49,014 nt of DNA from Clostridia bacterium. GTDB lineage: Bacteria; Bacillota; Clostridia; Oscillospirales; CAG-272. Shown one piece after another: positions 15,792 through 24,826 of this stretch. Every line of letters begins with the position of its first letter. Position 1 is the stretch's first letter. The notes beneath the pieces were generated by a model. That model made no database searches and had not been told where the DNA came from. It saw nothing but the letters and a program-made list of their open reading frames with translations. Both the position numbers and the translations under genes were made by a program. The stretch lies in NCBI GenBank assembly GCA_017450965.1, contig JAFSSQ010000067.1:1-49014 (forward strand), read 5' to 3'.

Positions 15792-16402
15792 AACTGACGA
15801 TTATCGGGGCCTCCGGCCACGGAAAAGTGGTTGCGGGTATCGCCGAGTTGTGCGGATACGACAAAATCGATTTTTTGGACGATAACGAAAGTCTTACCCG
15901 TTGCAGCAAGTGGCCTGTTCGGGGAAAGCTCTCTCTGGCGAGGGAAACAGATCACGATCTTTTTGTGGCGATCGGCCATGCGGCGACCAGAAAGCGGATC
16001 GTCGAGTCCCTCCCCGGCAAGCATTTTGCCACACTTATTCATCCGAGTGCTGTGATCGGGATCGGCGTAACGCTCGGAGAGGGGACGGTCGTGATGCCCG
16101 GAGCGGTGATCAATTCCGACGCGGCGCTTGGCGCGCATTGCATCGTCAATACTTGTGCGTCGATCGATCACGATTGCCGGATCGGCAACTACGTCCACGT
16201 GGCGGTGGGCGCCCACGTCTGCGGGATGGTTTTGCTGGACGACCGGATCTGGGTCGGAGCCGGCGCAACGGTCATCAACAACCTTTCGATCTGCTCCGAC
16301 TGCATGATCGGAGCGGGCGCCGCCGTCGTAAAGACGATTTCCGTGCCCGGGACCTATGTGGGCGTTCCCGCCCAAATACACGATAAAAGGAAGTCGTTAT
16401 GA
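15788..16402 (+). CDS. pglD: PglD/NeuD-family sugar N-acetyltransferase
   Basis: A 204-residue left-handed beta-helix acyltransferase. The N-terminal Rossmann-like part (IIGASGHGKVVAGIAEL) is typical of the PglD/NeuD family. The hexapeptide repeat part follows (GVTLGEGTVVMPGAVINSD, GNYVHVAVGAHVCGMV, WVGAGATVINNLS). The catalytic histidine is likely in NTCASIDHDC. In the bacillosamine route PglD acetylates the 4-amino group made by PglE with acetyl-CoA. Overlaps of 4 bases with genes on both sides point to strict coexpression. Other sugar O- or N-acetylation is possible; the position between PglC and the first glycosyltransferase favours the priming sugar. Confidence 0.88.
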   Translation: MKLTIIGASGHGKVVAGIAELCGYDKIDFLDDNESLTRCSKWPVRGKLSLARETDHDLFVAIGHAATRKRIVESLPGKHFATLIHPSAVIGIGVTLGEGTVVMPGAVINSDAALGAHCIVNTCASIDHDCRIGNYVHVAVGAHVCGMVLLDDRIWVGAGATVINNLSICSDCMIGAGAAVVKTISVPGTYVGVPAQIHDKRKSL

Positions 16403-17673
16403 ACAAGCCGAAAATCTGGCTGATGAACCATTACGCTTCCAATATGTTCCGGGACAAAGCGGGCCGGCACTACTGGTTTGCACAGAAGTTGATCAGGCAG
16501 GGATATGACGTAACGGTTTTTTGCTCTACCACCCTGGTCAGCGGGGAAGAACTGATCGACACCGGAAAAGAAAAATACGTGAGCGAACAGGCGGATCAGG
16601 TCCCCTTTGTGTTTGTCCGGACCGTTCCGGCGCAGGGAAACGGGATCAAGCGTATCCGGAATATGGTGCTTTTTTACAGACGCCTGTTTCCCACCGCGCG
16701 GGCGTATGCGAAAGCTAACGGAAAGCCCGACGTGATCCTCGCGTCCAGCGTGCATCCGCTGACGATGGTCGCCGGGATCCGGATCGCCCGCAAATTCGGC
16801 GTGCCCTGCATCTGCGAGATCCGGGATCTTTGGCCGGAAGCGATCTTCAGCTTCGGGAAGGCCTCTCCCAAAAGCCTGATCGGACGTCTGATGATCAAAG
16901 GCGAGCATTGGATCTACAAAAGGGCGGACGCGCTTATCTTCACCAAAGAGGGCGATACGGATTATCTGAAAGAGCAGGGATGGACGACCGAGCAGGGCGG
17001 CGATATCGATCTGAAAAAGTGCCACTACATCAATAACGGCGTGGATCTCGCCGCATACGCGCGCCATATTGACGCCGATCGGTTCGATGACCCCGACGTG
17101 TGCGACGAAACGACGTTCAAGGTGACCTACTGCGGCACGCTCCGCCCGGTCAACAACGTCGGCAATCTGCTTGACGCCGCGGCGATCCTGAAAAAAGAAA
17201 CGGGATATGAAAACGTCCGGTTTTTGATTTTCGGCGACGGCGGGCAGCTCCCCGCTCTGGAAAAAAGGGTGCGGGACGAGGCGCTTGACTGCGTGAAGAT
17301 CAAGGACTTTGTCGAGAGAAAGTACGTTCCGTTCCTTCTCAGCCGGTCCGATCTGAACATCCTAAACTATTCGCAAAGCCGGTATAACTGGACGAGAGGG
17401 AACAGCTCCAACAAGCTTTTCGAGTATATGGCGAGCGGAAAACCCGTCCTCTCTACGGTCCGGATGGGATACTCTTTGATTCAGCGGTACGGGTGCGGCG
17501 CAGAGCTCGCAGAGGATACGCCGGAAGCGCTCGCGGAGGAGATCAAACGTTTTTATCGTATGACTCCCGAAGAACGGGAAAGGATCGGAAAAAATGCGGA
17601 GATCGGCGTAAAAGAGTTCGATTTTGACATCCTGACGGAAAAGCTGATCCGGGTGATAGAGAGCGTGGTCTGA
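16399..17673 (+). CDS. GT4 family glycosyltransferase (WbuB-like)
   Basis: A 424-residue GT-B enzyme. The N-terminal domain has the glycine/aspartate pattern of WbuB-type GT4 proteins (WLMNHYASNMFRDKAGRHYW, VPCICEIRDLWPEAI). The C-terminal donor domain has VTYCGTLRPVNNV, FLIFGDGGQLPALE and the family signature NKLFEYMASGKPVL. WbuB transfers L-FucNAc in Escherichia coli O26. Because a capE/capF/capG set is present downstream, this enzyme is a candidate for adding L-FucNAc as the second sugar (inference). It starts by a 4-base overlap with the acetyltransferase and ends sharing one base with the heparinase-like gene. Confidence 0.9.
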   Translation: MNKPKIWLMNHYASNMFRDKAGRHYWFAQKLIRQGYDVTVFCSTTLVSGEELIDTGKEKYVSEQADQVPFVFVRTVPAQGNGIKRIRNMVLFYRRLFPTARAYAKANGKPDVILASSVHPLTMVAGIRIARKFGVPCICEIRDLWPEAIFSFGKASPKSLIGRLMIKGEHWIYKRADALIFTKEGDTDYLKEQGWTTEQGGDIDLKKCHYINNGVDLAAYARHIDADRFDDPDVCDETTFKVTYCGTLRPVNNVGNLLDAAAILKKETGYENVRFLIFGDGGQLPALEKRVRDEALDCVKIKDFVERKYVPFLLSRSDLNILNYSQSRYNWTRGNSSNKLFEYMASGKPVLSTVRMGYSLIQRYGCGAELAEDTPEALAEEIKRFYRMTPEERERIGKNAEIGVKEFDFDILTEKLIRVIESVV

Positions 17674-19529
17674 TGTCAAAATTACGGATGCTCCGATCGG
17701 TTTTCCGGGAGTACGGGCTCGGATGGGCGTTTTACCGGACGTTATACAGCGCCAAGCTGAAACTGCTTGCCGCTCTGCCGGCGTGCGAGGGACTCTTTGA
17801 AAAAAAGACGCCGTTTCCGAAACGGCTGGATCTTTTCACCGTCGACACGGCCGCTTTGCGGCGGTTTCTGCAAGCGCTTCCCGAGGAAGACAAAAACGCG
17901 CTCATCCGGGAGGCGGACGGTCTCTGCGAGGGCAGGATCGTCGGGTTTTCCTCGCTCCTTCTGGATTACGGAAATCCGATTGATTGGCAGAAAAATCCCC
18001 TGACGGGAGAGCGCTGCAGCGAAAAAACCAAATGGTACCGGATCCCCGATTTCAACGAGAAGCGCGGGGATATCAAGGTCACGTGGGAAGCGTCGCGGTT
18101 TTCGCACTTTCTCACGCTGGCAAGGGCGTTCCTTTTGACGGGGGAGAAAAAATACTACGAGGCGTTTTCCCGGCAGCTGGAAGACTGGCTCAAAAACAAT
18201 CCGTACGGTTTCGGCGCTAACTTCAAATGCGGGCAGGAATGTTCCTTCCGGATGATCAACGCGCTCCTCGCTTACGCGGTCTTCCGGGAAAGCGGGATCG
18301 CCTCCCCGAAAGATAAAGAGAATCTCCTTGAGCTTGTCGACCGGTGTTACCGGAAGATCCTCAGCAACTTTTTTTACGCGTATCGCTGCATCAAAAACAA
18401 TCACACCGTATCCGAGCTGGCGGGCATGATCGCGGGCGCTTGGTGTACGGAGGATCCGAAACACCTCCGCAAAGCTTACAAAATGCTGGCCGCAACGGTG
18501 GACAGGCAGTTTACCGAGGACGGCGGATACCGTCAGTTCTCTTTCAATTATCAGCGGCTCGCGCTGCAGGATCTGGAGTGCGTCCTGAGTATGGGAGAGA
18601 AGACCGGCGGCGTACTGCCGGAGCGCTGTCTGCAAAAGATACGGAACGCCGCGCTCCTTATGTACCAGTGCCAGGATGAAAGCGGCGATATGCCGAATTA
18701 CGGCAGCAACGACGGGGCGCTTGTTTTTCCCGTAACGAGCTGCGGATACCGGGATTTCCGGCCGACGGTCAACGCGGTTCACGCGCTGGCGGCGGGATGG
18801 CGGCTGTATGGGAGCGGCAAGCACGAGGAAGAACTGCTTTGGTTTTCCGGGGGAAAGCCGATCGAACGGTTTCCCGTTCGGGCGGTCGCGCGCCGTACGT
18901 CGGCGTTTCCTTCGGCGGGGCTTTTTACCCTCCGGGGAGAGAACGCGTGGGCGATGATCGTTCTGAACGATTACCGGTCCCGGCCGGCTCACATGGATCA
19001 GCTCCATTTTGATCTCTGGATCCGGGGCGTTAACGTGCTGTGCGACGGCGGGACGTATTCCTACGCGAGCGAAACGGGCAAACGCCTGATCCGAAACGAG
19101 AGTCACAATACCGCGATCGTCGCAGACAGACCTCAGATGAATCAAAAAGGCCCGTTTTTGCTGTACGACTGGACGAAACGAGAAACCGTTTTCTTCGGTG
19201 AGGACCGGTTCGAGGGCGCTTTGCTCTCGCGAAACGGATACCGCCATCAAAGGAGCGTGCGGCTTTCGGGATCCGGTGTCGAGATCGCCGATACGGCGGA
19301 CCGGGATTTCGAGATCGCGTTCCACACGCCCTGCAAGGTGGTAAAAAGTGAGAGAGGATTTCAGCTGTCTGCCGGCGGGGAAACGCTCTGCCGGATCGAA
19401 ACGGAAAGCGGCGGTTCCGTTTCCGCAGAAACGCGGAGCCTCTATTATCTTAGAGAGGATCCCGCGACCTCCATCCGGATCAAAGGATCCGCCGGACATA
19501 CCGTTACAACAAAAATAAAAATTTTTTAA
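17673..19529 (+). CDS. Heparinase II/III-family (alginate-lyase-like) protein
   Basis: A 618-residue protein with an (alpha/alpha) toroid followed by a beta-sandwich. Family marks are CIKNNHTVSELAG (N243/H244 region), FNYQRLALQDLE (291-302), PAHMDQLHFDLW (438-449), GGTYSYASETG (459-469) and ESHNTAIVADRP (476-487). There is no signal peptide, so it would act inside the cell or at the inner membrane face, as is usual for versions located in exopolysaccharide loci. Their job is not settled; eliminating or trimming uronic-acid-containing chains is a reasonable guess. In such loci it often accompanies an asparagine-synthetase-like gene and a nucleotide-sugar dehydrogenase, and both are present here. 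TGATG coupling links it to the preceding GT4. Confidence 0.87.
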   Translation: MSKLRMLRSVFREYGLGWAFYRTLYSAKLKLLAALPACEGLFEKKTPFPKRLDLFTVDTAALRRFLQALPEEDKNALIREADGLCEGRIVGFSSLLLDYGNPIDWQKNPLTGERCSEKTKWYRIPDFNEKRGDIKVTWEASRFSHFLTLARAFLLTGEKKYYEAFSRQLEDWLKNNPYGFGANFKCGQECSFRMINALLAYAVFRESGIASPKDKENLLELVDRCYRKILSNFFYAYRCIKNNHTVSELAGMIAGAWCTEDPKHLRKAYKMLAATVDRQFTEDGGYRQFSFNYQRLALQDLECVLSMGEKTGGVLPERCLQKIRNAALLMYQCQDESGDMPNYGSNDGALVFPVTSCGYRDFRPTVNAVHALAAGWRLYGSGKHEEELLWFSGGKPIERFPVRAVARRTSAFPSAGLFTLRGENAWAMIVLNDYRSRPAHMDQLHFDLWIRGVNVLCDGGTYSYASETGKRLIRNESHNTAIVADRPQMNQKGPFLLYDWTKRETVFFGEDRFEGALLSRNGYRHQRSVRLSGSGVEIADTADRDFEIAFHTPCKVVKSERGFQLSAGGETLCRIETESGGSVSAETRSLYYLREDPATSIRIKGSAGHTVTTKIKIF

Positions 19530-19560
19530 AAGAACTTTTTATAAGGAGACCAGCAAAAAT

Positions 19561-20781
19561 ATGATCAACGTAATCGGGCTCGGCTACATCGGACTTCCCA
19601 CCGCGCTTATGATGGCTTCTCACGGCGTGGAGATCGTCGGAACGGACTACAACAGGAAACTGGTCGATACCCTGAACGCCGGAAAGACCACCTTCAAAGA
19701 GAAAGGGCTGGACGAGCTGTTTGCCGAAGCCGTGAAAGCCGGCATCAAGTTCACAACGGAGTATCAGGTGACGGATACCTATATCGTTTCCGTCCCGACG
19801 CCCTATGACAAATTCAGCAAAAAGATCGACGCCTGCTACGTTGTCTCCGCCGTAAAAGACGTGATGAAGGTCTGCCCGAAGGGCGCGACGGTCGTGATCG
19901 AATCGACGGTCTCTCCCGGTACGATCGACCGGTTCGTGCGTCCGATCATAGAAGAAAACGGCTTCAGGATCGGCAAGGATCTCCATCTCGTTCACGCGCC
20001 GGAGCGCATCATCCCCGGCAACATGGTCTACGAGCTGCTGCACAACAACCGCACCATCGGCGCCGACGACAACGCCATCGGCGAAAAGGTGGCAAAGGCG
20101 TACGCGTCCTTCTGTCAAGGAGACATCGTCGTGACCGACATCAAGACCGCCGAAATGACGAAGGTCGTGGAAAACACCTTCCGGGCTGTCAACATTGCCT
20201 TTGCAAACGAGCTTGCCAAGATCTGCCGCCACGACGGGATGGACGTTTACGAGATCATCAGGATCTGCAATATGCACCCGCGGGTGAACATCCTGCAGCC
20301 CGGTCCCGGCGTGGGCGGGCACTGTATCTCCGTTGACCCGTGGTTTCTGGTCGGCGATTATCCCGCTCTGACCAAGGTGATCTGGGAATCCATGAAAGTC
20401 AACGATTCGATGCCGGAGTTCGTGCTCGGCCGTGTGTACGAGATCATGCGGGAAAAAGGAATGAAGGATCCGCGCCGAGTGGGTCTTTACGGGCTTACCT
20501 ATAAAGAGAATGTGGACGATTATAGGGAATCCCCCACGCTGCAGCTGCTCGAATATCAGAAAACGCATCTGGCCGAGCCGCTGAAGGTCTACGATCCGTT
20601 CATCACCGAGGACCTTGTGGAAAACCAGTACCACGATCTGGATAGATTCCTTGCCGACGTCGATCTTGTCGTGATCATGGTCAAGCACAACGAGATCAAA
20701 GAGAATATGAACAAGCTGGCGGACAAAACGGTGCTGGATTGCCATCATATCTGCGATCTGCCGGGCGTGTATCATCTTTGA
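19561..20781 (+). CDS. wecC: UDP-N-acetyl-D-mannosamine dehydrogenase (WecC-type)
   Basis: A 406-residue NAD-dependent nucleotide-sugar dehydrogenase of the UDP-glucose/GDP-mannose dehydrogenase family. It has GLGYIGLP (6-13) as NAD loop, VESTVSPG-type sequence at 112-120, HAPERIIPG (145-153), KVVENTFRAVNIAFANE (201-217) and GVGGHCISVDPWFL (250-263) with catalytic C255. It oxidises C6 twice to give a uronic acid. Pairing with wecB at the other end of the locus points to UDP-ManNAc to UDP-ManNAcA. AAGGAG lies 12 bases before the ATG. A 31-base gap follows the heparinase-like gene. It is the last clearly GC-rich gene before the AT-rich cassette. Confidence 0.92.
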   Translation: MINVIGLGYIGLPTALMMASHGVEIVGTDYNRKLVDTLNAGKTTFKEKGLDELFAEAVKAGIKFTTEYQVTDTYIVSVPTPYDKFSKKIDACYVVSAVKDVMKVCPKGATVVIESTVSPGTIDRFVRPIIEENGFRIGKDLHLVHAPERIIPGNMVYELLHNNRTIGADDNAIGEKVAKAYASFCQGDIVVTDIKTAEMTKVVENTFRAVNIAFANELAKICRHDGMDVYEIIRICNMHPRVNILQPGPGVGGHCISVDPWFLVGDYPALTKVIWESMKVNDSMPEFVLGRVYEIMREKGMKDPRRVGLYGLTYKENVDDYRESPTLQLLEYQKTHLAEPLKVYDPFITEDLVENQYHDLDRFLADVDLVVIMVKHNEIKENMNKLADKTVLDCHHICDLPGVYHL

Positions 20782-20820
20782 TTATCTTGCCGTTTACACA
20801 CTAAAAAAGCGGAGAAAAAA

Positions 20821-21321
20821 ATGAAAAAACTGATCAGTCGGGTTGCTTGGGTTCTGTATATGTTGGTGGCAAGGCATCTTCCATCATCCTGGGGCGTGTT
20901 AAGAAGATGGTGCGTAAGACATTTTGCCGCGGAATCAGCAGACAGTATCAATATCGAGAGAAAAGCTGTCATTTCAAAAAAACTCCATATCGGAAAAGGT
21001 TCCGGGATCGGAGAGGCTTCAAAAATACAGGGCGAAACTTTTATTGGCGATTTTGTGATGATGGGGCCGGAATGCCATATATGGACCATCAATCACGAAA
21101 CATCTGACGTTACTATACCAATGTGTAAACAAGGCAGCAGACAAGAGAGACCTGTTCGTATCGGAAATGATATATGGATCGGAAGCAGAGTAACGATTCT
21201 GCCGGGAGTGAGAATTGGGAACGGCGCGATAATAGGCGCCGGCGCCGTGGTTACAAAAGATGTTCCCGAGTATGCAATAGTGGGCGGTAATCCTGCAAAG
21301 GTATTGAAGATGCGCAAGTAA
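20821..21321 (+). CDS. Left-handed beta-helix O-acetyltransferase
   Basis: A 166-residue acyltransferase of the maltose/galactoside acetyltransferase (WbbJ-like) family. The hexapeptide repeats run [20 protein letters not shown] and [18 protein letters not shown], ending in the classic [19 protein letters not shown] and [18 protein letters not shown] carries the probable catalytic histidine. The N-terminal 30 residues are hydrophobic and basic ([17 protein letters not shown]), so it may sit at the membrane. It should acetylate a sugar hydroxyl of the repeat unit. Base composition drops sharply here compared with wecC. GGAG lies before the ATG, and a 132-base gap follows before capE. Confidence 0.9.
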   Translation: MKKLISRVAWVLYMLVARHLPSSWGVLRRWCVRHFAAESADSINIERKAVISKKLHIGKGSGIGEASKIQGETFIGDFVMMGPECHIWTINHETSDVTIPMCKQGSRQERPVRIGNDIWIGSRVTILPGVRIGNGAIIGAGAVVTKDVPEYAIVGGNPAKVLKMRK

Positions 21322-21453
21322 AACGCTTTGGAGGATCAAATAACAGTTGTTATTATGCTGTTCGAAGGTCGCGCATCCAAGAGAGGCGCTGGCATTCTTG
21401 CGTTTGGCACATGCGATTCGCAGATAGTAATATGATATAATGAGGTACGTAAT

Positions 21454-22500
21454 ATGGGACACTTTACCGGAAAAACGCTCATGATAACCGGAGGCACAGG
21501 ATCCTTCGGAAATGCTGTTCTTAACCGCTTTGTAAAAACCGACATAGGGGAGATCCGGGTTTTTTCCAGAGATGAGAAGAAACAAGATGATATGCGTCAT
21601 GATTTTCAGGCAAGAATGCCCGACGTGGCAGGAAAAATAAAGTTTTATATCGGAGACGTCCGGGACCTTCAGTCGGTGAAGAGCGCTATTCATGGGGTGG
21701 ATTATATATTTCATGCCGCTGCGTTGAAGCAGGTTCCGTCTTGCGAGTTTTTCCCGATGGAAGCGGTAAGAACAAATGTCATTGGCACCGATAACGTCTT
21801 GACCGCGGCAATCGACGAGGGCGTTGAAACCGTAATCTGCCTTTCTACAGATAAAGCGGCATACCCTGTTAATACCATGGGTATCACGAAAGCAATAGAA
21901 GAAAAAGTTGCTGTTGCGAAATCCAGAAATTCCGGAAGGACCAAGATTTGCTGCACAAGATACGGAAACGTAATGTGTTCCAGAGGCTCGGTGATTCCTC
22001 TGTGGATAAACCAGATAAAAAAGAATCAGCCTATCACCGTAACCGAACCAAGTATGACCCGATTTATCATGTCGCTCGACGAAGCGATCGATCTTGTCCT
22101 TTTTGCTTTTGAGCATGGAGAAAACGGCGATCTGCTTATACAGAAAGCTCCGGCCTGCACGATTCTGGCTCAAGCGGAGGCTGTATGCGAACTCTTTGGA
22201 GGAGATAAGAAAAAAATAAAAATCATAGGGATTCGTCATGGTGAAAAGATCTATGAAACACTACTGACGAATGAAGAATGTGAAAAAGCTATCGATATGG
22301 GGAACTTTTACAGAGTTCCTTCTGATAATCGCGGCTTGAACTATGACAACTACTTTGAAATCGGGAATAAAGACAGGAATCTTCTTCACGAATTCAATTC
22401 AAACAATACAGACCTGCTTACGGTAGAGGAGGTAAAGAAAAAACTCTTATCACTCACCTATATTCAAGAACAGCTGAATCATTCGGACGGCTCTTTATAA
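21454..22500 (+). CDS. capE: UDP-GlcNAc 4,6-dehydratase/5-epimerase (CapE/FnlA/WbjB)
   Basis: A 348-residue extended SDR that makes the first step of UDP-L-FucNAc synthesis from UDP-GlcNAc. It carries TGGTGSFGN (12-20), HAAALKQVP, and the polymerising-dehydratase motif STDKAAYPVNTMGITK. In that motif Met replaces the usual catalytic Tyr, a mark of CapE-type inverting enzymes as opposed to FlaA1/PglF types. The partner genes capG and capF are 9.5 and 12 kb downstream. The ribosome binding site is GAGGT directly before the start. No convincing promoter serves it: a TGATATAAT at 21433 would place the transcript start inside or after the ribosome binding site. Confidence 0.93.
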   Translation: MGHFTGKTLMITGGTGSFGNAVLNRFVKTDIGEIRVFSRDEKKQDDMRHDFQARMPDVAGKIKFYIGDVRDLQSVKSAIHGVDYIFHAAALKQVPSCEFFPMEAVRTNVIGTDNVLTAAIDEGVETVICLSTDKAAYPVNTMGITKAIEEKVAVAKSRNSGRTKICCTRYGNVMCSRGSVIPLWINQIKKNQPITVTEPSMTRFIMSLDEAIDLVLFAFEHGENGDLLIQKAPACTILAQAEAVCELFGGDKKKIKIIGIRHGEKIYETLLTNEECEKAIDMGNFYRVPSDNRGLNYDNYFEIGNKDRNLLHEFNSNNTDLLTVEEVKKKLLSLTYIQEQLNHSDGSL

Positions 22501-22514
22501 ATTGAGGTTTGAAA

Positions 22515-22985
22515 ATGAACGCTATTGGTTTTTATCGGGCGGGGAACTGGTGTTACAGACACCGGATACCACTTTTTCCGAAGCTGTTTAAGGGACTTGC
22601 TTTTTTGCTGTTTAACAGTGTCGTGCCGTATACTGCTCAAATCGGCAAGGAAACGAAGTTTGCATACGGCGGTATCGGCTGTGTTGTTCATAGCAGAACG
22701 CGGATAGGGGACAGAGTGATAATTGGACAGAATACAACAATTGGCAGGTCGCTTGACCCCGAGGACTTCCCAACGATTGGAAACGATGTATATATTTCTG
22801 CCGGCGCAAGGATAATCGGAAGAATTCACGTTGGCAATAATGTGATTGTCGGCGCGAATGCGGTTGTGAACAAGGATGTTCCGGATAACGTTATTGTGGT
22901 TGGCGTTCCCGCTAAAGTGATGAAACATATTGACGTTTCCATTTGGGATCTGTTGAAGAATATACAGTTCAGTCGAAGGCGGTAA
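22515..22985 (+). CDS. Serine-acetyltransferase-like sugar acetyltransferase
   Basis: A 156-residue hexapeptide-repeat acyltransferase of the CysE-like subgroup common in capsule loci. The repeats include GKETKFAYGGIGCVVHSRTR, RVIIGQNTTIGRS and NDVYISAGARIIG, with the usual end NNVIVGANAVVNKDVPDN. The N-terminal half of true serine acetyltransferase is missing (full CysE proteins are much longer), so it is more likely to acetylate a sugar. The ATG is preferred over the TTG two codons upstream because GAGG lies 7 bases before it. It lies 14 bases after capE and 4 bases before the next glycosyltransferase. Confidence 0.85.
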   Translation: MNAIGFYRAGNWCYRHRIPLFPKLFKGLAFLLFNSVVPYTAQIGKETKFAYGGIGCVVHSRTRIGDRVIIGQNTTIGRSLDPEDFPTIGNDVYISAGARIIGRIHVGNNVIVGANAVVNKDVPDNVIVVGVPAKVMKHIDVSIWDLLKNIQFSRRR

Positions 22986-22989
22986 ACAT

Positions 22990-24183
22990 ATGAATGTGCT
23001 GATGTTGGGCACCGTGGTTCCGGAAGAAACGAAAGAGTATTGCTTTTCTATGGGACAACGGACATCGACTGCCGATGCCGTCCAGAATTACATGATTCAC
23101 GGACTGGAAAAAATAGACGAGGTAGAGACGATCGACTCGATCGGTTCGGTAAGGCTGAAGGCTTGGCCGAGAAGCCGGATCTTGAGTCTGAAGGATTCGG
23201 AGGAGAGACGAACAAAGGGAAAAACGATAGGCGTTGGCTATAAGAACATTCCTTTCTTTGGTTTCCGCCTCAGAGAAAAAGCTCTCATAAAAGCGGCAAA
23301 AAAATGGGCGGCAGAACACAGAGAAGACTCGGATGCAATGGTCATCATTTATTCTATGCATTCTCCTTTTATGAAAGCTGCAAAAGAGATAAAACGAATG
23401 ATTCCTTCGGCAAAAATTGCGTTGACAGTTGCCGATCTTCCTCTCTTTATGGACATGAGAGGCATAGTGCGCAAAGTGTTAAAGAGGCTTGACTGGAAAA
23501 GAATAACAGGCTTGATGCGGTATATTGACAAGTATTTGCTGTATACAAAGTATATGGCTGAATACCTGGGGTTGCAAGACGGCCAATGGATCCTCTTTGA
23601 AGGAATCATGGATGAGAGCAGGATCGTAACGGAAAAACAAAGAAAGGCGGACGAGAGGTACGCATTATATGCCGGAAATCTTGATGCGCGATACGGTATT
23701 GACCAATTGATCGACGCGTTCTCGAGACTCTCGAATCAGGAAAAACTGGTTATTTACGGAGCCGGTTTTGATAAAGAACGCATCGAGAATATGGCCGGGG
23801 CGTTGCCCAACGTGGAGTACAGGGGGCAGATTTCTCCGGATGAGGTATTCCGGAAAATGAAGGAAGCGACTATCCTGATCAATCCGCGCCCCGCCTCGAT
23901 TGCTCTGGCAAAGTATTCCTGCCCCTCAAAGACCTTTGAATATCTTGCGTCGGGAACGCCGATTATCATGAACCGCCTGCCCGGGCTGCCCGATGAATAT
24001 CTGAACTATGTGAGCCTTTTTTCCGGAGAGACGGCAGACGACTATGCAAGGGATATCCGTAAACTGTTTTCTCTGTCTGAAAACGAATTGTCCGAAATCG
24101 GGCTGCGGGGTGCAGAGTTTCTGAAAAATCAAAAGTCCAGCGCCATAATCATGAAAAAAGTATACGATTTCGTAAAGGAATAG
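22990..24183 (+). CDS. GT4-like glycosyltransferase
   Basis: A 397-residue GT-B protein. The N-terminal acceptor domain is variable ([20 protein letters not shown]). The C-terminal domain shows the GT4 pattern: [62 protein letters not shown], and [16 protein letters not shown] with the donor-binding Glu. It has no membrane segment, so it would be a peripheral inner-face enzyme. Donor and linkage cannot be told. Base composition is AT-richer than in the flanking operon parts. Confidence 0.85.
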   Translation: MNVLMLGTVVPEETKEYCFSMGQRTSTADAVQNYMIHGLEKIDEVETIDSIGSVRLKAWPRSRILSLKDSEERRTKGKTIGVGYKNIPFFGFRLREKALIKAAKKWAAEHREDSDAMVIIYSMHSPFMKAAKEIKRMIPSAKIALTVADLPLFMDMRGIVRKVLKRLDWKRITGLMRYIDKYLLYTKYMAEYLGLQDGQWILFEGIMDESRIVTEKQRKADERYALYAGNLDARYGIDQLIDAFSRLSNQEKLVIYGAGFDKERIENMAGALPNVEYRGQISPDEVFRKMKEATILINPRPASIALAKYSCPSKTFEYLASGTPIIMNRLPGLPDEYLNYVSLFSGETADDYARDIRKLFSLSENELSEIGLRGAEFLKNQKSSAIIMKKVYDFVKE

Positions 24184-24187
24184 CAGG

Positions 24188-24805
24188 ATGCTTAAAATGA
24201 AGAAGGGATTCCTTGCCCGAATCAAGAACAGCAGGTTCGAAGGGAATAACTATGTCGGCAATCTCAGTCATGTCTATTCGAGTTATGTCGGAAGAATGAC
24301 TTACATCGGGTCTAACAGCAGTATACTGTATGCAAAGATCGGGAGCTTTTGCTCGATATCCAGTCACGTAAGAGTTATTGGCGGAGAGCATCCGACGAGA
24401 GATTGGGTTTCGACACATCCTGCTTTTTATAAACCGAAAAACGTTTGCGGCAAGAGTTATGCGGCAAATACCCTGTTCGAGGAACAGAAGTATACAAATC
24501 CGGATAAAGAGTTCTTGGTCGAAATCGGAAATGATGTTTGGATCGGCGCAAACGTGCTGATCCAAAACGGGGTCTGCATCGGCGACGGCGCTGTTGTCGC
24601 CAGCGGAGCGGTCGTAACAAAGGACGTAGCTCCTTATAGCATCGTGGGAGGAGTTCCCGCCAGGGAGATCCGGAAAAGATTCTGCGATGAAGAGATCGCT
24701 TTTCTCGTAAAGCATCCGTTCTGGGAGCAACCGGACAGTTGGCTCAGGCAGCACGCAGAGGCCTTCTCTTCCTTTGAGGATTACAAGCGATGCTTCTTTG
24801 AATAA
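24188..24805 (+). CDS. CatB-related (xenobiotic-type) O-acetyltransferase
   Basis: A 205-residue left-handed beta-helix protein of the CatB/VatD-like group. It has the characteristic insert after the first coils ([20 protein letters not shown]), with the catalytic His in GGEHP, and the late coil [20 protein letters not shown] followed by [14 protein letters not shown] and [12 protein letters not shown]. The C-terminal helix ([15 protein letters not shown]) is typical of the family. In capsule loci these proteins acetylate sugars; antibiotic modification is unlikely in this context. It lies 4 bases after the preceding GT gene. Confidence 0.88.
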   Translation: MLKMKKGFLARIKNSRFEGNNYVGNLSHVYSSYVGRMTYIGSNSSILYAKIGSFCSISSHVRVIGGEHPTRDWVSTHPAFYKPKNVCGKSYAANTLFEEQKYTNPDKEFLVEIGNDVWIGANVLIQNGVCIGDGAVVASGAVVTKDVAPYSIVGGVPAREIRKRFCDEEIAFLVKHPFWEQPDSWLRQHAEAFSSFEDYKRCFFE

Positions 24806-24826
24806 GGATAGGTGAACGAGGAAGGT

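Noticed and set aside
13840..16402. Protein N-glycosylation (pgl) system
   Set aside because: Only the sugar-synthesis and priming genes are PglE/C/D-like. No PglB oligosaccharyltransferase, PglK flippase or PglF is present, while Wzx and Wzy are, so a polymer pathway is more likely.
17742..19499. Long antisense open frame (585 codons) opposite the heparinase-like gene, and similar frames at 4552-6267, 9045-10613, 38858-40534 and 41335-42822
   Set aside because: All lie opposite clear protein genes in GC-rich sequence, where stop codons are rare in the shadow frames. None has a ribosome binding site or recognisable protein pattern.
21433..21441. Extended -10 promoter (TGATATAAT) before capE
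   Set aside because: The predicted transcript start (about 21448) would fall after the GAGGT ribosome binding site at 21442-21446, and there is no -35 at a suitable distance. Probably chance in AT-rich sequence.
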